This document shows positions 1 to 7,441 of a stretch of 64,000 nt of DNA, in pieces. The DNA is from Candidatus Gastranaerophilales bacterium (GTDB lineage: Bacteria; Cyanobacteriota; Vampirovibrionia; Gastranaerophilales; Gastranaerophilaceae), in NCBI GenBank assembly GCA_944322675.1, contig CALUPO010000009.1:1-64000 (forward strand), written 5' to 3'. Under the pieces are notes generated by a model that had not been told where the DNA came from, did no database searches, and saw only the letters and a list, made by a program, of their open reading frames with translations. The translations under genes were made by a program, and so were the position numbers. How positions within the stretch are numbered: the first letter of the stretch is position 1; the number at the start of each line of letters is the position of its first letter.

Positions 1-399
1 GAAAAACAAAATAACAAAGAATATTTGTTAAATGACATGAAATTGTCTATGGAATTAAATAATATTGAGTATGTATGCTATTCACCAAGTATGTATACAT
101 ATAAAGCTAAAGAAAGTTTGGAAAATGTAGGCATATATTATAAATATGCAAATTTGTTGGATTTGAGAAAAAAATGTGAATATGGTAAAAAAAGTACAAC
201 TTTGATTTTATTTGTAAAAAATAATGAGGAAATTATCCCAATTTTTACCTCTTTTCATTTTTATGATTTCAATAAAGAAATTAAATTTCTTAACATCGAG
301 AAAAAAACAAATTGTGTAAAAGTTCCAAACAAAAAAGTAAAATTCAAGATAGATGATTCATTAAAAGATAAAACATCGCTTCAAATAGAATTTTTATAA
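1..399 (+). CDS. hypothetical protein, 5'-truncated by window edge
   Basis: The reading frame is open from base 1 to a TAA at 397-399, so the start most likely lies outside the window; the first in-frame ATG (37) and a TTG (25) have no convincing ribosome binding site. The visible 132 codons are rich in Lys, Asn and Tyr and have no membrane segment or motif I recognise. The C-terminal part alternates hydrophobic and charged residues, as in a beta-rich domain. Function unknown. Confidence 0.6.
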   Translation, partial: EKQNNKEYLLNDMKLSMELNNIEYVCYSPSMYTYKAKESLENVGIYYKYANLLDLRKKCEYGKKSTTLILFVKNNEEIIPIFTSFHFYDFNKEIKFLNIEKKTNCVKVPNKKVKFKIDDSLKDKTSLQIEFL

Positions 400-499
400 A
401 TTTATTTTCCTTAATTTTTACATATTAATTAGAAAAATAAAAGGAAAAATAAGCATAACAGATATTGAAATTATTTAAATTATATGTTTATTATAAGGT

Positions 500-535
500 A
501 AGAAAGGATGAGGGGCGATAGCCCGTTATATAAAA
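500..535 (+). repeat. 36-bp direct repeat, copy 1 (mini-ORF / hairpin unit)
   Basis: Identical over 36 bases to 620-655, which lies immediately before rimO, with starts 120 bp apart. The unit carries a Shine-Dalgarno-like AGAAAGG directly followed by ATG and a compact inverted repeat GGGC-GATA-GCCC that could fold as a tetraloop hairpin. No other copy was seen in the window. Confidence 0.85.
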
Positions 536-555
536 CTAAAATAAAAAAAGTGTAA
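508..555 (+). CDS. putative 15-codon mini-ORF, repeat copy 1
   Basis: ATG at 508 opens a peptide reading MRGDSPLYKTKIKKV before TAA at 553-555. Its first nine codons are identical to the mini-ORF that overlaps rimO. AGAAAGG is only one base from the ATG, an unusually short spacing, so translation is uncertain. It may be an upstream copy of a regulatory leader or simply a by-product of the repeat. Confidence 0.3.
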   Translation: MRGDSPLYKTKIKKV

Positions 556-619
556 TAAAAAGGAAAGGTTGAACTTAGTTAATATAATTTGTAAAATCAA
601 TCCACATTGGTGGAAGAAC

Positions 620-655
620 AAGAAAGGATGAGGGGCGATAGCCCGTTATATAAAA
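620..655 (+). repeat. 36-bp direct repeat, copy 2, abutting rimO start
   Basis: Second exact copy of the unit at 500-535, ending one base before the rimO ATG. It includes the AGAAAGG box, the mini-ORF start at 628 and the GGGC-GATA-GCCC inverted repeat (635-646). Its position makes it the likely rimO translation-initiation or attenuation region. Confidence 0.85.
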
Positions 656-660
656 GATGA
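628..660 (+). CDS. putative 10-codon leader peptide coupled to rimO
   Basis: ATG at 628 gives MRGDSPLYKR and stops at TGA 658-660, which overlaps the rimO ATG (657-659) in the classic ATGA arrangement for translational coupling. rimO has no Shine-Dalgarno of its own within about 12 bases of its start; the only good box (AGAAAGG at 621-627) sits before this mini-ORF. I infer that ribosomes enter here and re-initiate on rimO. Whether the peptide itself matters is unknown. Confidence 0.45.
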   Translation: MRGDSPLYKR

Positions 661-1973
661 AAAAAATAGCTTTAATAAATCATGGATGTGCAAAAAATTT
701 AGTAGATTCAGAACTTATGTTAGGAGCGTTAGCTCAAAATGGTTATGAGATAACTTTAAATGAAAACGAATCAGATATTGTCATTGTAAACACCTGTTCT
801 TTTATTCATGATGCAGAAAAAGAATCAGTTCAGTCTATATTGAAACTGGTTGAAGACGGTAAAAAGGTAATCGTTACAGGATGCTTGCCTCAAAAACATA
901 AAATGGAATTAAAAGAAGCTATTCCTGAAATAGTTGCACTTTTAGGAACTGGTGATATTGATAAAATTGTTGATGTTATAAAAAAAATAGATATAAATAA
1001 TTCAAACTTTTTATATGAAGTTAAAGATAAACCCCAGTATGTTTATCCTGAAATGATAGAACGACAGCAAATAACTATGGGACCAAGTTCATATATTAAA
1101 ATAGCTGACGGATGTAATTTTCACTGTAGCTATTGTATTATTCCACAACTTCGTGGAAGGTATAACTCAAGAAAAATCGAAGATATTGTTGAAGAAGCAA
1201 AAAAAATGGGAGAAAAAGGAGTTTCAGAAATAATATTGATAGCTCAGGATACGACAAGTTATGGTTGTGATTTATATGGTGAACCTTCTTTATATAAATT
1301 GTTGTATGAATTAAATAAAATTGAAACAATAAACTGGATACGATTTTTATATGCTTATCCAACAATGGTGACAGATGAACTGCTTGAAGCAATTAATGCA
1401 TGTGATAAAGTTGTAAAATATATTGATATCCCGCTTCAACATTCACATCCTCAAATTTTGGAATCAATGAAACGTCCAAAAGATGATCCGAGAATATTAA
1501 TAAATAAAATAAGAGAAAAAATCCCAAATGTTTCAATTCGAACTACTTTTATCGTTGGATACCCTGGTGAAACTGAAGAACATTTTAGTCATCTTTATAA
1601 TTTTGTAAAAGATATGAAATTTGATAAAATGGGTGTATTTACCTATTCAAAAGAAAAAAATACTTTTGCTTACGATTTAAAAAATCAAGTTCCAAAAAAA
1701 ATTATGAAATATAGAAAAAATAAATTAATGGAGCTACAAAGTCAAATTTCTCGTGATATAAATGAAAGTTTAGTTGGTACAACAATACCTTCAATGATAG
1801 ATGTAATATATACAAGTTCTGATGCGATGGGACATACATACCGTGATACACCTGAAATTGATGGCGATATTTATATTAAAATAGAGAATCAATCGGTATT
1901 ACCTGGAGATATTGTCAACGTTAAGATTGTTAAAGCTGATGAGTATGACTTATGGGGTGTTGTAAATAAATAA
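657..1973 (+). CDS. rimO: ribosomal protein S12 methylthiotransferase RimO
   Basis: Radical SAM methylthiotransferase, 438 aa, the usual family length. By family knowledge it adds a methylthio group to a conserved Asp of ribosomal protein S12 using two Fe-S clusters. The N-terminal cluster ligands are visible as Cys11, Cys47 and Cys76, and the radical-SAM CxxxCxxC is at Cys153, Cys157 and Cys160 (DGCNFHCSYC). A C-terminal TRAM-like beta domain follows from about residue 375. The start MKKIALINHGCAKN fits RimO better than MiaB, as does the absence of MiaB-type N-terminal extension. Its ATG overlaps the stop of a repeated mini-ORF. The next gene is 119 bp away with its own likely promoter, so rimO may be transcribed separately. 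Confidence 0.95.
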   Translation: MKKIALINHGCAKNLVDSELMLGALAQNGYEITLNENESDIVIVNTCSFIHDAEKESVQSILKLVEDGKKVIVTGCLPQKHKMELKEAIPEIVALLGTGDIDKIVDVIKKIDINNSNFLYEVKDKPQYVYPEMIERQQITMGPSSYIKIADGCNFHCSYCIIPQLRGRYNSRKIEDIVEEAKKMGEKGVSEIILIAQDTTSYGCDLYGEPSLYKLLYELNKIETINWIRFLYAYPTMVTDELLEAINACDKVVKYIDIPLQHSHPQILESMKRPKDDPRILINKIREKIPNVSIRTTFIVGYPGETEEHFSHLYNFVKDMKFDKMGVFTYSKEKNTFAYDLKNQVPKKIMKYRKNKLMELQSQISRDINESLVGTTIPSMIDVIYTSSDAMGHTYRDTPEIDGDIYIKIENQSVLPGDIVNVKIVKADEYDLWGVVNK

Positions 1974-2030
1974 CAAGTATGAATTTTATTAATATAAAGT
2001 AGGATTTAATTTATTTTTTTTTATGATATC

Positions 2031-2059
2031 TTTAAAAAGTCAAAAAAAAATGCTATACT
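2031..2059 (+). promoter_or_regulatory. possible sigma70-type promoter for the YtxH operon
   Basis: TTTAAA, a 17-base spacer and TATACT stand about 35 bp before the start of the first YtxH-like gene. The -35 element is poor and the region is AT-rich, so chance occurrence is possible. Confidence 0.35.
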
Positions 2060-2092
2060 AAATATAGTTATTTTTTAAATGAGGTAAAAGAG

Positions 2093-2410
2093 ATGTCAAA
2101 AAACGATAATAAGTTGTTATACTTTGGTTTAGGCTTGCTTGGCGGTGTTGTGGCAGGTGTTGTAGGTGCGATATTATATGCACCTCGAAGTGGGCGAGAA
2201 ACACGTCATATTTTATGCACAAAAGTTAGTACATTGGCTCAAAAGCATGGACCTGATATATTAAAAGCTAAAAAACAAGCTTTTGAATCGATTGATTTGA
2301 TGCGTTATAAGCTTGAAAGGCAATATAATAAAATAAATGAGATGATTAAAGCAAAACAGCTTGCAAAAGCTAAAAAGCTTGAGTCTTCTTGTGACTGTGA
2401 TTTTGAATAA
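2093..2410 (+). CDS. YtxH domain-containing protein
   Basis: 105 aa. The N-terminal half is a Gly-rich hydrophobic segment (about residues 9-29) running into APRSGRETR, the hallmark of YtxH-like envelope or stress proteins. The remainder is a charged helix with a Cys pair at the tail (SSCDCDFE). It has a good Shine-Dalgarno (GAGGTAAAAGAG) before the ATG. It is first of three small co-directional genes, followed by a YtxG-like and a second YtxH-like gene. In Bacillus, YtxG and YtxH are general-stress proteins; their molecular role is not established, so only envelope association is inferred here. Confidence 0.8.
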   Translation: MSKNDNKLLYFGLGLLGGVVAGVVGAILYAPRSGRETRHILCTKVSTLAQKHGPDILKAKKQAFESIDLMRYKLERQYNKINEMIKAKQLAKAKKLESSCDCDFE

Positions 2411-2435
2411 AAAAACTATTTGGAGATTTTGATTT

Positions 2436-2783
2436 ATGTCTGAAGTTTTGGAAATAGCTTTAATATTACTTGTTATCACTTTAATTGTGATGTTTATTTT
2501 TGCAACAAAGTTGTTATTTGATATTTCTAAATTGGTTAAAAATCTTGATAATTCTTCATCTTCATTAAGGAATGAACTTGAATTGACAATAAAAGAAATT
2601 AATGTTGGAATTAAAAATATTAATAGTTTAACGGCAAAGCCAAGTTTTAAGATGAATATATTAAGCAAGTTATTAACAAGTGCATTAAGTTTAAGCACTC
2701 TTGGAGTATGTGCTTTTAAAACTATGTCAGGCGGTTTAACAAGTGGATTTTTAACCGGATTAAAAATGTTTATGAAAAAATAA
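2436..2783 (+). CDS. YtxG/DUF948-like single-pass membrane protein
   Basis: 115 aa with one N-terminal membrane helix (about residues 5-29), then a polar helical region and a Gly/Ser/Thr-rich C-terminal hydrophobic stretch. The layout of one membrane helix followed by a DUF948-like amphipathic helix, and its position between two YtxH-type genes, match the ytxG-ytxH pairing of Firmicutes. The assignment is by architecture and neighbourhood rather than by a sequence motif, so it is moderate. It starts 25 bp after the upstream gene and ends 14 bp before the next. Confidence 0.6.
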   Translation: MSEVLEIALILLVITLIVMFIFATKLLFDISKLVKNLDNSSSSLRNELELTIKEINVGIKNINSLTAKPSFKMNILSKLLTSALSLSTLGVCAFKTMSGGLTSGFLTGLKMFMKK

Positions 2784-2797
2784 AAAGGAGTAAAATT

Positions 2798-3073
2798 ATG
2801 TCAGCAGGAAAATTTTTAGCAGGTTTTATAGTAGGTGGTATGGTAGGTTCATTAATTGGACTTTTACTTGCTCCACAATCGGGTGAAGAAACACGTGAAC
2901 AAATATTTGAAGCATCAAAGGATATTGTTGATAAAGCAGGTGACACTGTTAAACAAATACAAAATAAAGCCGACAATGTTATTGGTGATATTCAGAAAAA
3001 AGGTGATGAAATTATTGAAAAAGTTTCAGACCTTTTAAAACGTAAAAATGGTGAAGAACAACATCAAATGTAA
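2798..3073 (+). CDS. YtxH domain-containing protein (second copy)
   Basis: 91 aa. A Gly-rich hydrophobic N-terminus (residues 4-25, GFIVGGMVGSLIGLLLAP) is followed by QSGEETRE, the YtxH signature, and a long charged helix with apolipophorin-like heptads. AAAAGGAG lies just upstream of the ATG. It is a shorter paralogue of the first gene of this operon. A strong intrinsic terminator follows, so it is the last gene of the transcript. Confidence 0.85.
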   Translation: MSAGKFLAGFIVGGMVGSLIGLLLAPQSGEETREQIFEASKDIVDKAGDTVKQIQNKADNVIGDIQKKGDEIIEKVSDLLKRKNGEEQHQM

Positions 3074-3100
3074 AAATATTTATGTTCATTAATAATTTAA

Positions 3101-3140
3101 AAATAATACGGGATATTGTTTAAAATCCCGTATTATTTTT
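3101..3140 (+). terminator. intrinsic terminator of the YtxH operon
   Basis: A perfect 14-bp inverted repeat (AAATAATACGGGAT with its complement at 3125-3138) has a 10-base loop and ends in a T-run. It lies 28 bp after the second YtxH gene. The A-run on the other arm could also serve the convergent M48 protease gene. Confidence 0.85.
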
Positions 3141-3204
3141 AAGTATTTAATAAATTAATGAAGGGTTTAAATTATAAATATTGTAAAATAAAAATTTAAA
3201 ATTT

Positions 3205-4083
3205 TTAATTATTTAGTTGTTGAAGAACATTAACAGATGTATTCCAAGGGTCACTTGAACTTACCATTTTCTTTGCCCGTTTGATTTTCTCTTGTTTAAG
3301 TTTTTCTTGTTCTTTGTTTACTTTTGCAAGCTTTCGGGGATTTTCTTCTCTAACTTTTAGGTTAGCTTGTATAAATTCAAGTGCTTTTAAGTATGAATCG
3401 GAAGTATAACCTTTCTTAATAAAATCCGGGTAGTTATAATTAGTATAATCATAAATATTCATTAAGCGTTTTTCTCCGCTTGGATGTGTTGATATTAAAT
3501 CAAAATAATTTCCACATATTTTATTTAGAACGGAAATTAAAGCTAGTGGATTATATCCTGCTTTTTGAAGCAGGTCTACGGCTGTTAAATCTGCTTCAAA
3601 TTCATCTTCACGGCTAACTTTCATTGATGAAAGCTGTTTTGCAGCTGCAACGGATGTTGAAACAACAATATTTGATGTTGAAGGGTTAAATAAAGAAATT
3701 AATGCATTAAAAATAGTTTGTTTTGCACTATGACTGTTTACTATATGACCAATTTCATGAGCTATAACAGCTGCAAGTTCCTCGTCATTTGTGACATATT
3801 CAAGCAAACCACGAAAAACGTACACTTCTTTATTAATATTTGCATATGCGTTAATGCTTTCATCATCTGAAACTTTAAATGTAATTCCTTGAGGAAGATT
3901 ATTGGCAGAAAGTATTTTTGTACCTATGGTGTTTACTCGTTTCAAGTTTTCATCCTGGTTCCAGTTCGTGTAGTTTATATTTGATGCAGCATATGTTTTT
4001 AGAATATAATTACTGTTTAAAATTAGAGTAAATAAATATATAAGAAATAATACAAAAATAATTAATAATTTTAAATTTTTCAA
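3205..4083 (-). CDS. M48 family zinc metalloprotease, membrane-anchored or secreted
   Basis: 292 aa. An N-terminal hydrophobic stretch (residues 5-23) acts as signal or anchor. The zinc site is HEIGH at His109-Glu110-His113, with the third ligand in EFEAD (residues 161-165), the order expected for M48 (BepA/LoiP/HtpX superfamily) peptidases. The C-terminal 70 residues are Lys-rich and end in Gln/Asn. There are no TPRs, so it resembles LoiP-type enzymes more than BepA. The probable site of action is the periplasm, in envelope-protein quality control; the substrate is unknown. It is the last gene before a 324-bp gap with tandem repeats. Confidence 0.88.
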   Translation of the reverse strand: MKNLKLLIIFVLFLIYLFTLILNSNYILKTYAASNINYTNWNQDENLKRVNTIGTKILSANNLPQGITFKVSDDESINAYANINKEVYVFRGLLEYVTNDEELAAVIAHEIGHIVNSHSAKQTIFNALISLFNPSTSNIVVSTSVAAAKQLSSMKVSREDEFEADLTAVDLLQKAGYNPLALISVLNKICGNYFDLISTHPSGEKRLMNIYDYTNYNYPDFIKKGYTSDSYLKALEFIQANLKVREENPRKLAKVNKEQEKLKQEKIKRAKKMVSSSDPWNTSVNVLQQLNN

Positions 4084-4131
4084 TTTAAATCCCTTTATAT
4101 TAGACTATATACTTAATTATATTTAAAATAA

Positions 4132-4333
4132 AAAAAAAGAAAAGCAGGAAATGTGGGATAAAAACTAAGATAAATTAGGTATTATAGTTGGACTTCTTTG
4201 TCAAGGTTGAGACAGTTCATAAAAAAAGAAAAGCAGGAAATGTAGGATAAAAACTAAGATAAATTAGGTGTTATAGTTGGACTTCTTTGTCAAGGTTGAG
4301 ACAGTTCATAAAAAAAGAAAAGCAGGAAATGTG
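4132..4333. repeat. 89-bp tandem repeat, two full copies plus a partial third
   Basis: Copies at 4132-4220 and 4221-4309 differ at only a few positions (for example GTGGGA versus GTAGGA, and GGTATT versus GGTGTT). A 24-bp partial third copy (4310-4333) forms one arm of a terminator. The unit contains the words AGTTGGACTTCTTTGTCAAG and GTTGAGACAGTTCAT. It fills most of the otherwise gene-free stretch 4084-4407. Confidence 0.9.
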
Positions 4334-4344
4334 GAATTCCTGCT
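4310..4344 (-). terminator. intrinsic terminator of the sigma/anti-sigma/Spy-like cluster
   Basis: On the minus strand AGCAGGAA (4344-4337) pairs with TTCCTGCT (4328-4321) around an 8-base loop and is followed by TTTTCTTTTTTT. It lies about 65 bp downstream of the stop of the LTxxQ protein gene. The T-rich arm has been duplicated as part of the 89-bp tandem repeat. Confidence 0.8.
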
Positions 4345-4407
4345 ATATTTTGCTGATTGGTTTTATGTGTTTTTATTTTTTTTAATTATAAAATAGTATT
4401 TTTACTC

Positions 4408-5025
4408 TTACTTATCCATAGGGCATACAGGAGGGTGATGCGGACCTTTGTGATTTTTTTTCATTTCTTTAAAACGTTCTTCACCTTCTTTTTTCATTTT
4501 TTTCAATTCTTTTTGTTGTTTTTTAGTTAATATTTTTTCAAATTCACTATTATTTGTTTCGCGAATTGATTTAGCACGGTCTTTTAATGCTTTAACTTCA
4601 TTTTCAAGTTGTCTTATTTTTGCTTGTTCCACTAGTGATGGGTTTTGTTTAGCTTTTAGTTCTTTAAGTTCATCTTTTTTAGTTTTCATTTCTTCAAATA
4701 TTGGTTTTATTTCTTCATGTCCTTTCATTCTTATTTCTTTTGCTTGTTGTTTTTGTTCGTCGGTTAATTTAAGTCTTGTTTCAAATTCACGTTTACGAGC
4801 TTCTTTCATTTCCTTGATTTTTTCTTTATGTTTTTCCATACATTTTGGACAAGGTGGTTGCATTTTACCTTCAGGACCGTTAAAATTTGGTTGAGTTGCA
4901 GTTTGTTGTTCATTTGTGCAGGATGTGCAAGGTATAGCGGTACTTTCTGTTGCTGCAAATGATGTTAATGATGACATAAGAATAGATGTTGTCAATAATG
5001 TTGATAAAATAAATGTTTTTTTCAT
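4408..5025 (-). CDS. Spy/CpxP-like LTxxQ periplasmic protein
   Basis: 205 aa with a clear signal peptide (residues 1-24, cleavage near SFAA-T). The mature protein is almost entirely charged helix with two LTxxQ-type motifs, LTDEQ near residue 88 and LTKKQ near 167, the signature of the Spy/CpxP/CnrX/ZraP superfamily. It also carries Cys pairs near the mature N-terminus (CTSC, CPKC) and a His/Pro/Cys tail (HHPPVCPMDK) that could bind metal. It lies 85 bp downstream of an ECF sigma gene that follows an anti-sigma-like gene. By family knowledge such proteins are periplasmic chaperones or metal/stress sensors; here I infer an envelope-stress or metal-sensing role. Confidence 0.75.
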   Translation of the reverse strand: MKKTFILSTLLTTSILMSSLTSFAATESTAIPCTSCTNEQQTATQPNFNGPEGKMQPPCPKCMEKHKEKIKEMKEARKREFETRLKLTDEQKQQAKEIRMKGHEEIKPIFEEMKTKKDELKELKAKQNPSLVEQAKIRQLENEVKALKDRAKSIRETNNSEFEKILTKKQQKELKKMKKEGEERFKEMKKNHKGPHHPPVCPMDK

Positions 5026-5110
5026 AAAATTTCTCCTTTTTATCTAATTACTATTTATACTAAAACCCTTTATGGATTATATTTTATATATAAACTTGTA
5101 AGTATTTATT

Positions 5111-5611
5111 TTATAATAGGTTTTTAAGGTTATTTGCAAGTATTTTTTTTGCTGTGAATAATCTTGATTTAATTGTGCCAAGAGGGCAAGATAGTTTTTT
5201 GGCTATTTCATCATATGATAAATTATAAAATTCATATAATATAATTACTTCACGATGATTTTTAGGTAAATTGTCAATGGCATCAATAATTTGTTTTCTT
5301 GTTTGAAGATTTATTATATTGTTTTCTACATGTGATTTAGTGTCATAAATATTTTTTAACGCATCCTCATCATCAACTATCATATTTGCCTGTTTATTTT
5401 GTTTTGATTTTAGAAAATCTTTTGTTGCGTTTATGGTGATTGTTTTTATCCAACTTTTAAATTTACCGTTTTCTTCATATTTATCACGATTTTTCCATAG
5501 TTTTATATAAACCTCTTGTTCTATATCTTCATTATTGTGTGTATTAGTAATTGTTTTTATTAAATTTTTTACATACTGGCGGTTATCTTCGATAATTTTT
5601 TTTATATTCAT
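5111..5611 (-). CDS. ECF-type RNA polymerase sigma factor
   Basis: 166 aa from the ATG at 5611, chosen over a TTG nine bases upstream because the AGAGAG box then has workable spacing. Region 2 is recognisable around the DIEQEVYIKLWKNRDKY segment and region 4 around LPKNHREVIILYEFYNLSYDEIAKKL, ending in the usual GTIKSRLFTAKKIL. There is no C-terminal extension, so it is a minimal two-domain ECF factor of the RpoE/SigW type. It follows an anti-sigma-like gene by 30 bp and precedes the LTxxQ gene. The set probably forms an envelope stress response that activates its own operon. Confidence 0.9.
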   Translation of the reverse strand: MNIKKIIEDNRQYVKNLIKTITNTHNNEDIEQEVYIKLWKNRDKYEENGKFKSWIKTITINATKDFLKSKQNKQANMIVDDEDALKNIYDTKSHVENNIINLQTRKQIIDAIDNLPKNHREVIILYEFYNLSYDEIAKKLSCPLGTIKSRLFTAKKILANNLKNLL

Positions 5612-5641
5612 AAAAATCAAAAACTCTCTTTATATAAAATC

Positions 5642-5968
5642 TCAATCAACAAGTATAAATCCGTATTCGTCAGTTGGAAATCCCAAATCATCAAAAGATA
5701 AATTATTTTGATGATAAGTTCCGGTCAAATAAGTTGCCATAAAACCTGTAAATATGGTTAAAGTTAATATGGCTGCTGTTTTAAAAGTTTTTATTATATT
5801 TTGTTTTTTGATATAATATGGTTTAACGGTTTTTAAAACTTCTGACAGTTTTTGCATTTCTAAATATTCAATTCGACAACTTTCACAAGTTTGAATATGT
5901 TCATATAATTCATTTTCATTTAAATTTATAAACTGTTCTTTAAAACCTTCACATTTTTTTTTGTTCAT
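5642..5968 (-). CDS. zinc-finger anti-sigma factor-like membrane protein
   Basis: 108 aa from the ATG at 5968; an upstream in-frame GTG (5983) looks like part of the GTGAGG ribosome binding site. The N-terminal half carries HxxxCxxC (HIQTCESC, near residues 29-36), the zinc-binding anti-sigma (ZAS) motif. One membrane helix follows (about residues 68-88), then a short extracytoplasmic tail. It is smaller than typical anti-sigmas and unusually precedes its sigma gene rather than following it. The predicted role is to hold the ECF sigma at the membrane until an envelope signal releases it. Confidence 0.72.
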   Translation of the reverse strand: MNKKKCEGFKEQFINLNENELYEHIQTCESCRIEYLEMQKLSEVLKTVKPYYIKKQNIIKTFKTAAILTLTIFTGFMATYLTGTYHQNNLSFDDLGFPTDEYGFILVD

Positions 5969-6083
5969 AATTTTTATCCTCACATTTATTATAACGAGAT
6001 AAAAATAAAAAAGTTCATTTTTGATAGAATATTAAAATTTATTTTTAATTCCAGGTTTATTGTACTTTTAATATTAAACTATT

Positions 6084-6980
6084 TTAAATTTTCCATGAAG
6101 AATCAAGTTTTCCAAAATGTGTGTTTGAATAAAAATAATTTAAGATTTGATATGCATTGTAACCCATTTTAGCAAGATTATTTGCCCCATGTTGAGACAT
6201 ACCTACACCATGTCCATTTTTTGAAATATGTTCATCAAAAGAAGGAACTGATTTTAAAAATGGCAAATCTTCATACCATACATCACCGGAAGCTTTTGTT
6301 TGTCCGCCGGCTGATGCACAATAAAAAGCCGGGATTACTTTTTTGTTGTATGTTAAAACAATACCTTTTGTTTGTTCAACAGCATTATTTGTTTTGACAG
6401 TTTCACTTGAAGCACCGCCATAAGCCTGGTCTTCAGGTGTATCTTTTAAGTCGTAACCATATGATGAGCGTTTGCCTAAATTTGCAATGGCATAGCTTCT
6501 TGCAGCTATTGCTTGAGCTTTTTGTGCTTCAATATTCCAACCTGATGGCATTTCAGATGGAACAACTCCTTTTAAATAATCCTCCAAACTCAAATCATTT
6601 ATGACAGTCAAGCCGCCATTTACAAGTTTTATCATCATATTTCCGCGATACCAACGGTTTTTTGCACATAGAAAATCATTTGGATTTTTTGACGTTATAA
6701 CAACATTATTTGTTTTTGTGTTATAGGTTTGACCTTCAATAATAATCGCTATATTTCCACGATGTGTTTTAAAGTCATAATACTTCATTTTATTAAACGT
6801 AAAAAGTCTTTCGCCTGTTTTGCCATTTATTAAATAGGCCTCACCGCTTGATGCAAGCGAAGTTTTTTTTACGTTTTCATATAATCCAATTTTTATTGCA
6901 TTTGCATTTAAAGGAATATTAAAAGCAATAATAAACGATAAAAATATTAATAAAATAAATTTAAATTGATTTTTTAACAT
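6084..6980 (-). CDS. SpoIID/LytB domain-containing protein
   Basis: 298 aa with an N-terminal signal peptide or anchor (residues 7-28). Family landmarks are SLEDYLKGVVPSEMPSGWN, EAQKAQAIAARSYA, YCASAGGQT and a terminal NGHGVGMSQHGAN segment, in the order of SpoIID (amidase enhancer/lytic transglycosylase) domains. SpoIID enzymes cleave denuded peptidoglycan during endospore engulfment, but homologues occur in non-sporulating cyanobacteria and relatives, where a general wall-remodelling role is likely. No sporulation genes are seen nearby. It is a stand-alone gene. Confidence 0.9.
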   Translation of the reverse strand: MLKNQFKFILLIFLSFIIAFNIPLNANAIKIGLYENVKKTSLASSGEAYLINGKTGERLFTFNKMKYYDFKTHRGNIAIIIEGQTYNTKTNNVVITSKNPNDFLCAKNRWYRGNMMIKLVNGGLTVINDLSLEDYLKGVVPSEMPSGWNIEAQKAQAIAARSYAIANLGKRSSYGYDLKDTPEDQAYGGASSETVKTNNAVEQTKGIVLTYNKKVIPAFYCASAGGQTKASGDVWYEDLPFLKSVPSFDEHISKNGHGVGMSQHGANNLAKMGYNAYQILNYFYSNTHFGKLDSSWKI

Positions 6981-7133
6981 ATATTTATATTATAATATTT
7001 CCTTTTTTGTTTTTTACCCTTTATATAATTGATTTACAGGCACAAAGTTGATTTTTAAGTTTATATAATTTTATTTTAAATTAATTACAATAAAATTACA
7101 ACAAATTTGCAAAAAATGGCAATTCCGTTGCAA

Positions 7134-7162
7134 TTGAAATTTTATCCGGATTAGAATATAAT
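7134..7162 (+). promoter_or_regulatory. sigma70-type promoter upstream of the 79-aa gene
   Basis: TTGAAA, exactly 17 bases, then TATAAT, placed about 38 bp before the ATG at 7201. This is one of the best consensus matches in the window. Confidence 0.65.
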
Positions 7163-7200
7163 AAGTTCTGTTGCAAATATATACAAAAAAAGGATAAAAA

Positions 7201-7440
7201 ATGAATAAAAACTACAAAATTAAAGTATCAAAAATTACAAAGCCTTTTCAAAATGTAAAAAAAGAAATAATTATTATGGAAAGTCTAATAAGGATTTTAC
7301 TTGATTCAATTAGAGAAAGCGAAAGTTTTCAAGAAAACGCTATTGAAAATATATCTATTGTACTTTACGATAGAGTTGAAGCACTTAATAAAAAAATTAA
7401 AATAATTGAAACTATTTTAAATATTAAAAAATATATTTAA
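7201..7440 (+). CDS. hypothetical small helical protein
   Basis: 79 aa, probably real: AAAGGATAAAAA precedes the ATG and a near-consensus promoter stands upstream. The protein is soluble, Lys/Ile/Glu-rich and predicted mostly helical, with no known motif. The segment MESLIRILLDSIRESESFQENAI followed by ISIVLYDRVEALNKK resembles the layout of the 71-aa protein at 32484-32699, suggesting distant paralogy. It converges with the ZIP transporter gene, whose stop lies 1 bp away. Confidence 0.6.
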   Translation: MNKNYKIKVSKITKPFQNVKKEIIIMESLIRILLDSIRESESFQENAIENISIVLYDRVEALNKKIKIIETILNIKKYI

Positions 7441-7441
7441 T

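Noticed and set aside
500-655. Guanidine-II (mini-ykkC) riboswitch, suggested by paired small GC hairpins
   Set aside because: The loops are GATA rather than ACGR, the copies are 120 bp apart, and rimO is not a guanidine-related gene.
4132-4333. CRISPR-like array
   Set aside because: The 89-bp units are contiguous near-identical tandem copies with no unique spacers and no cas genes nearby.
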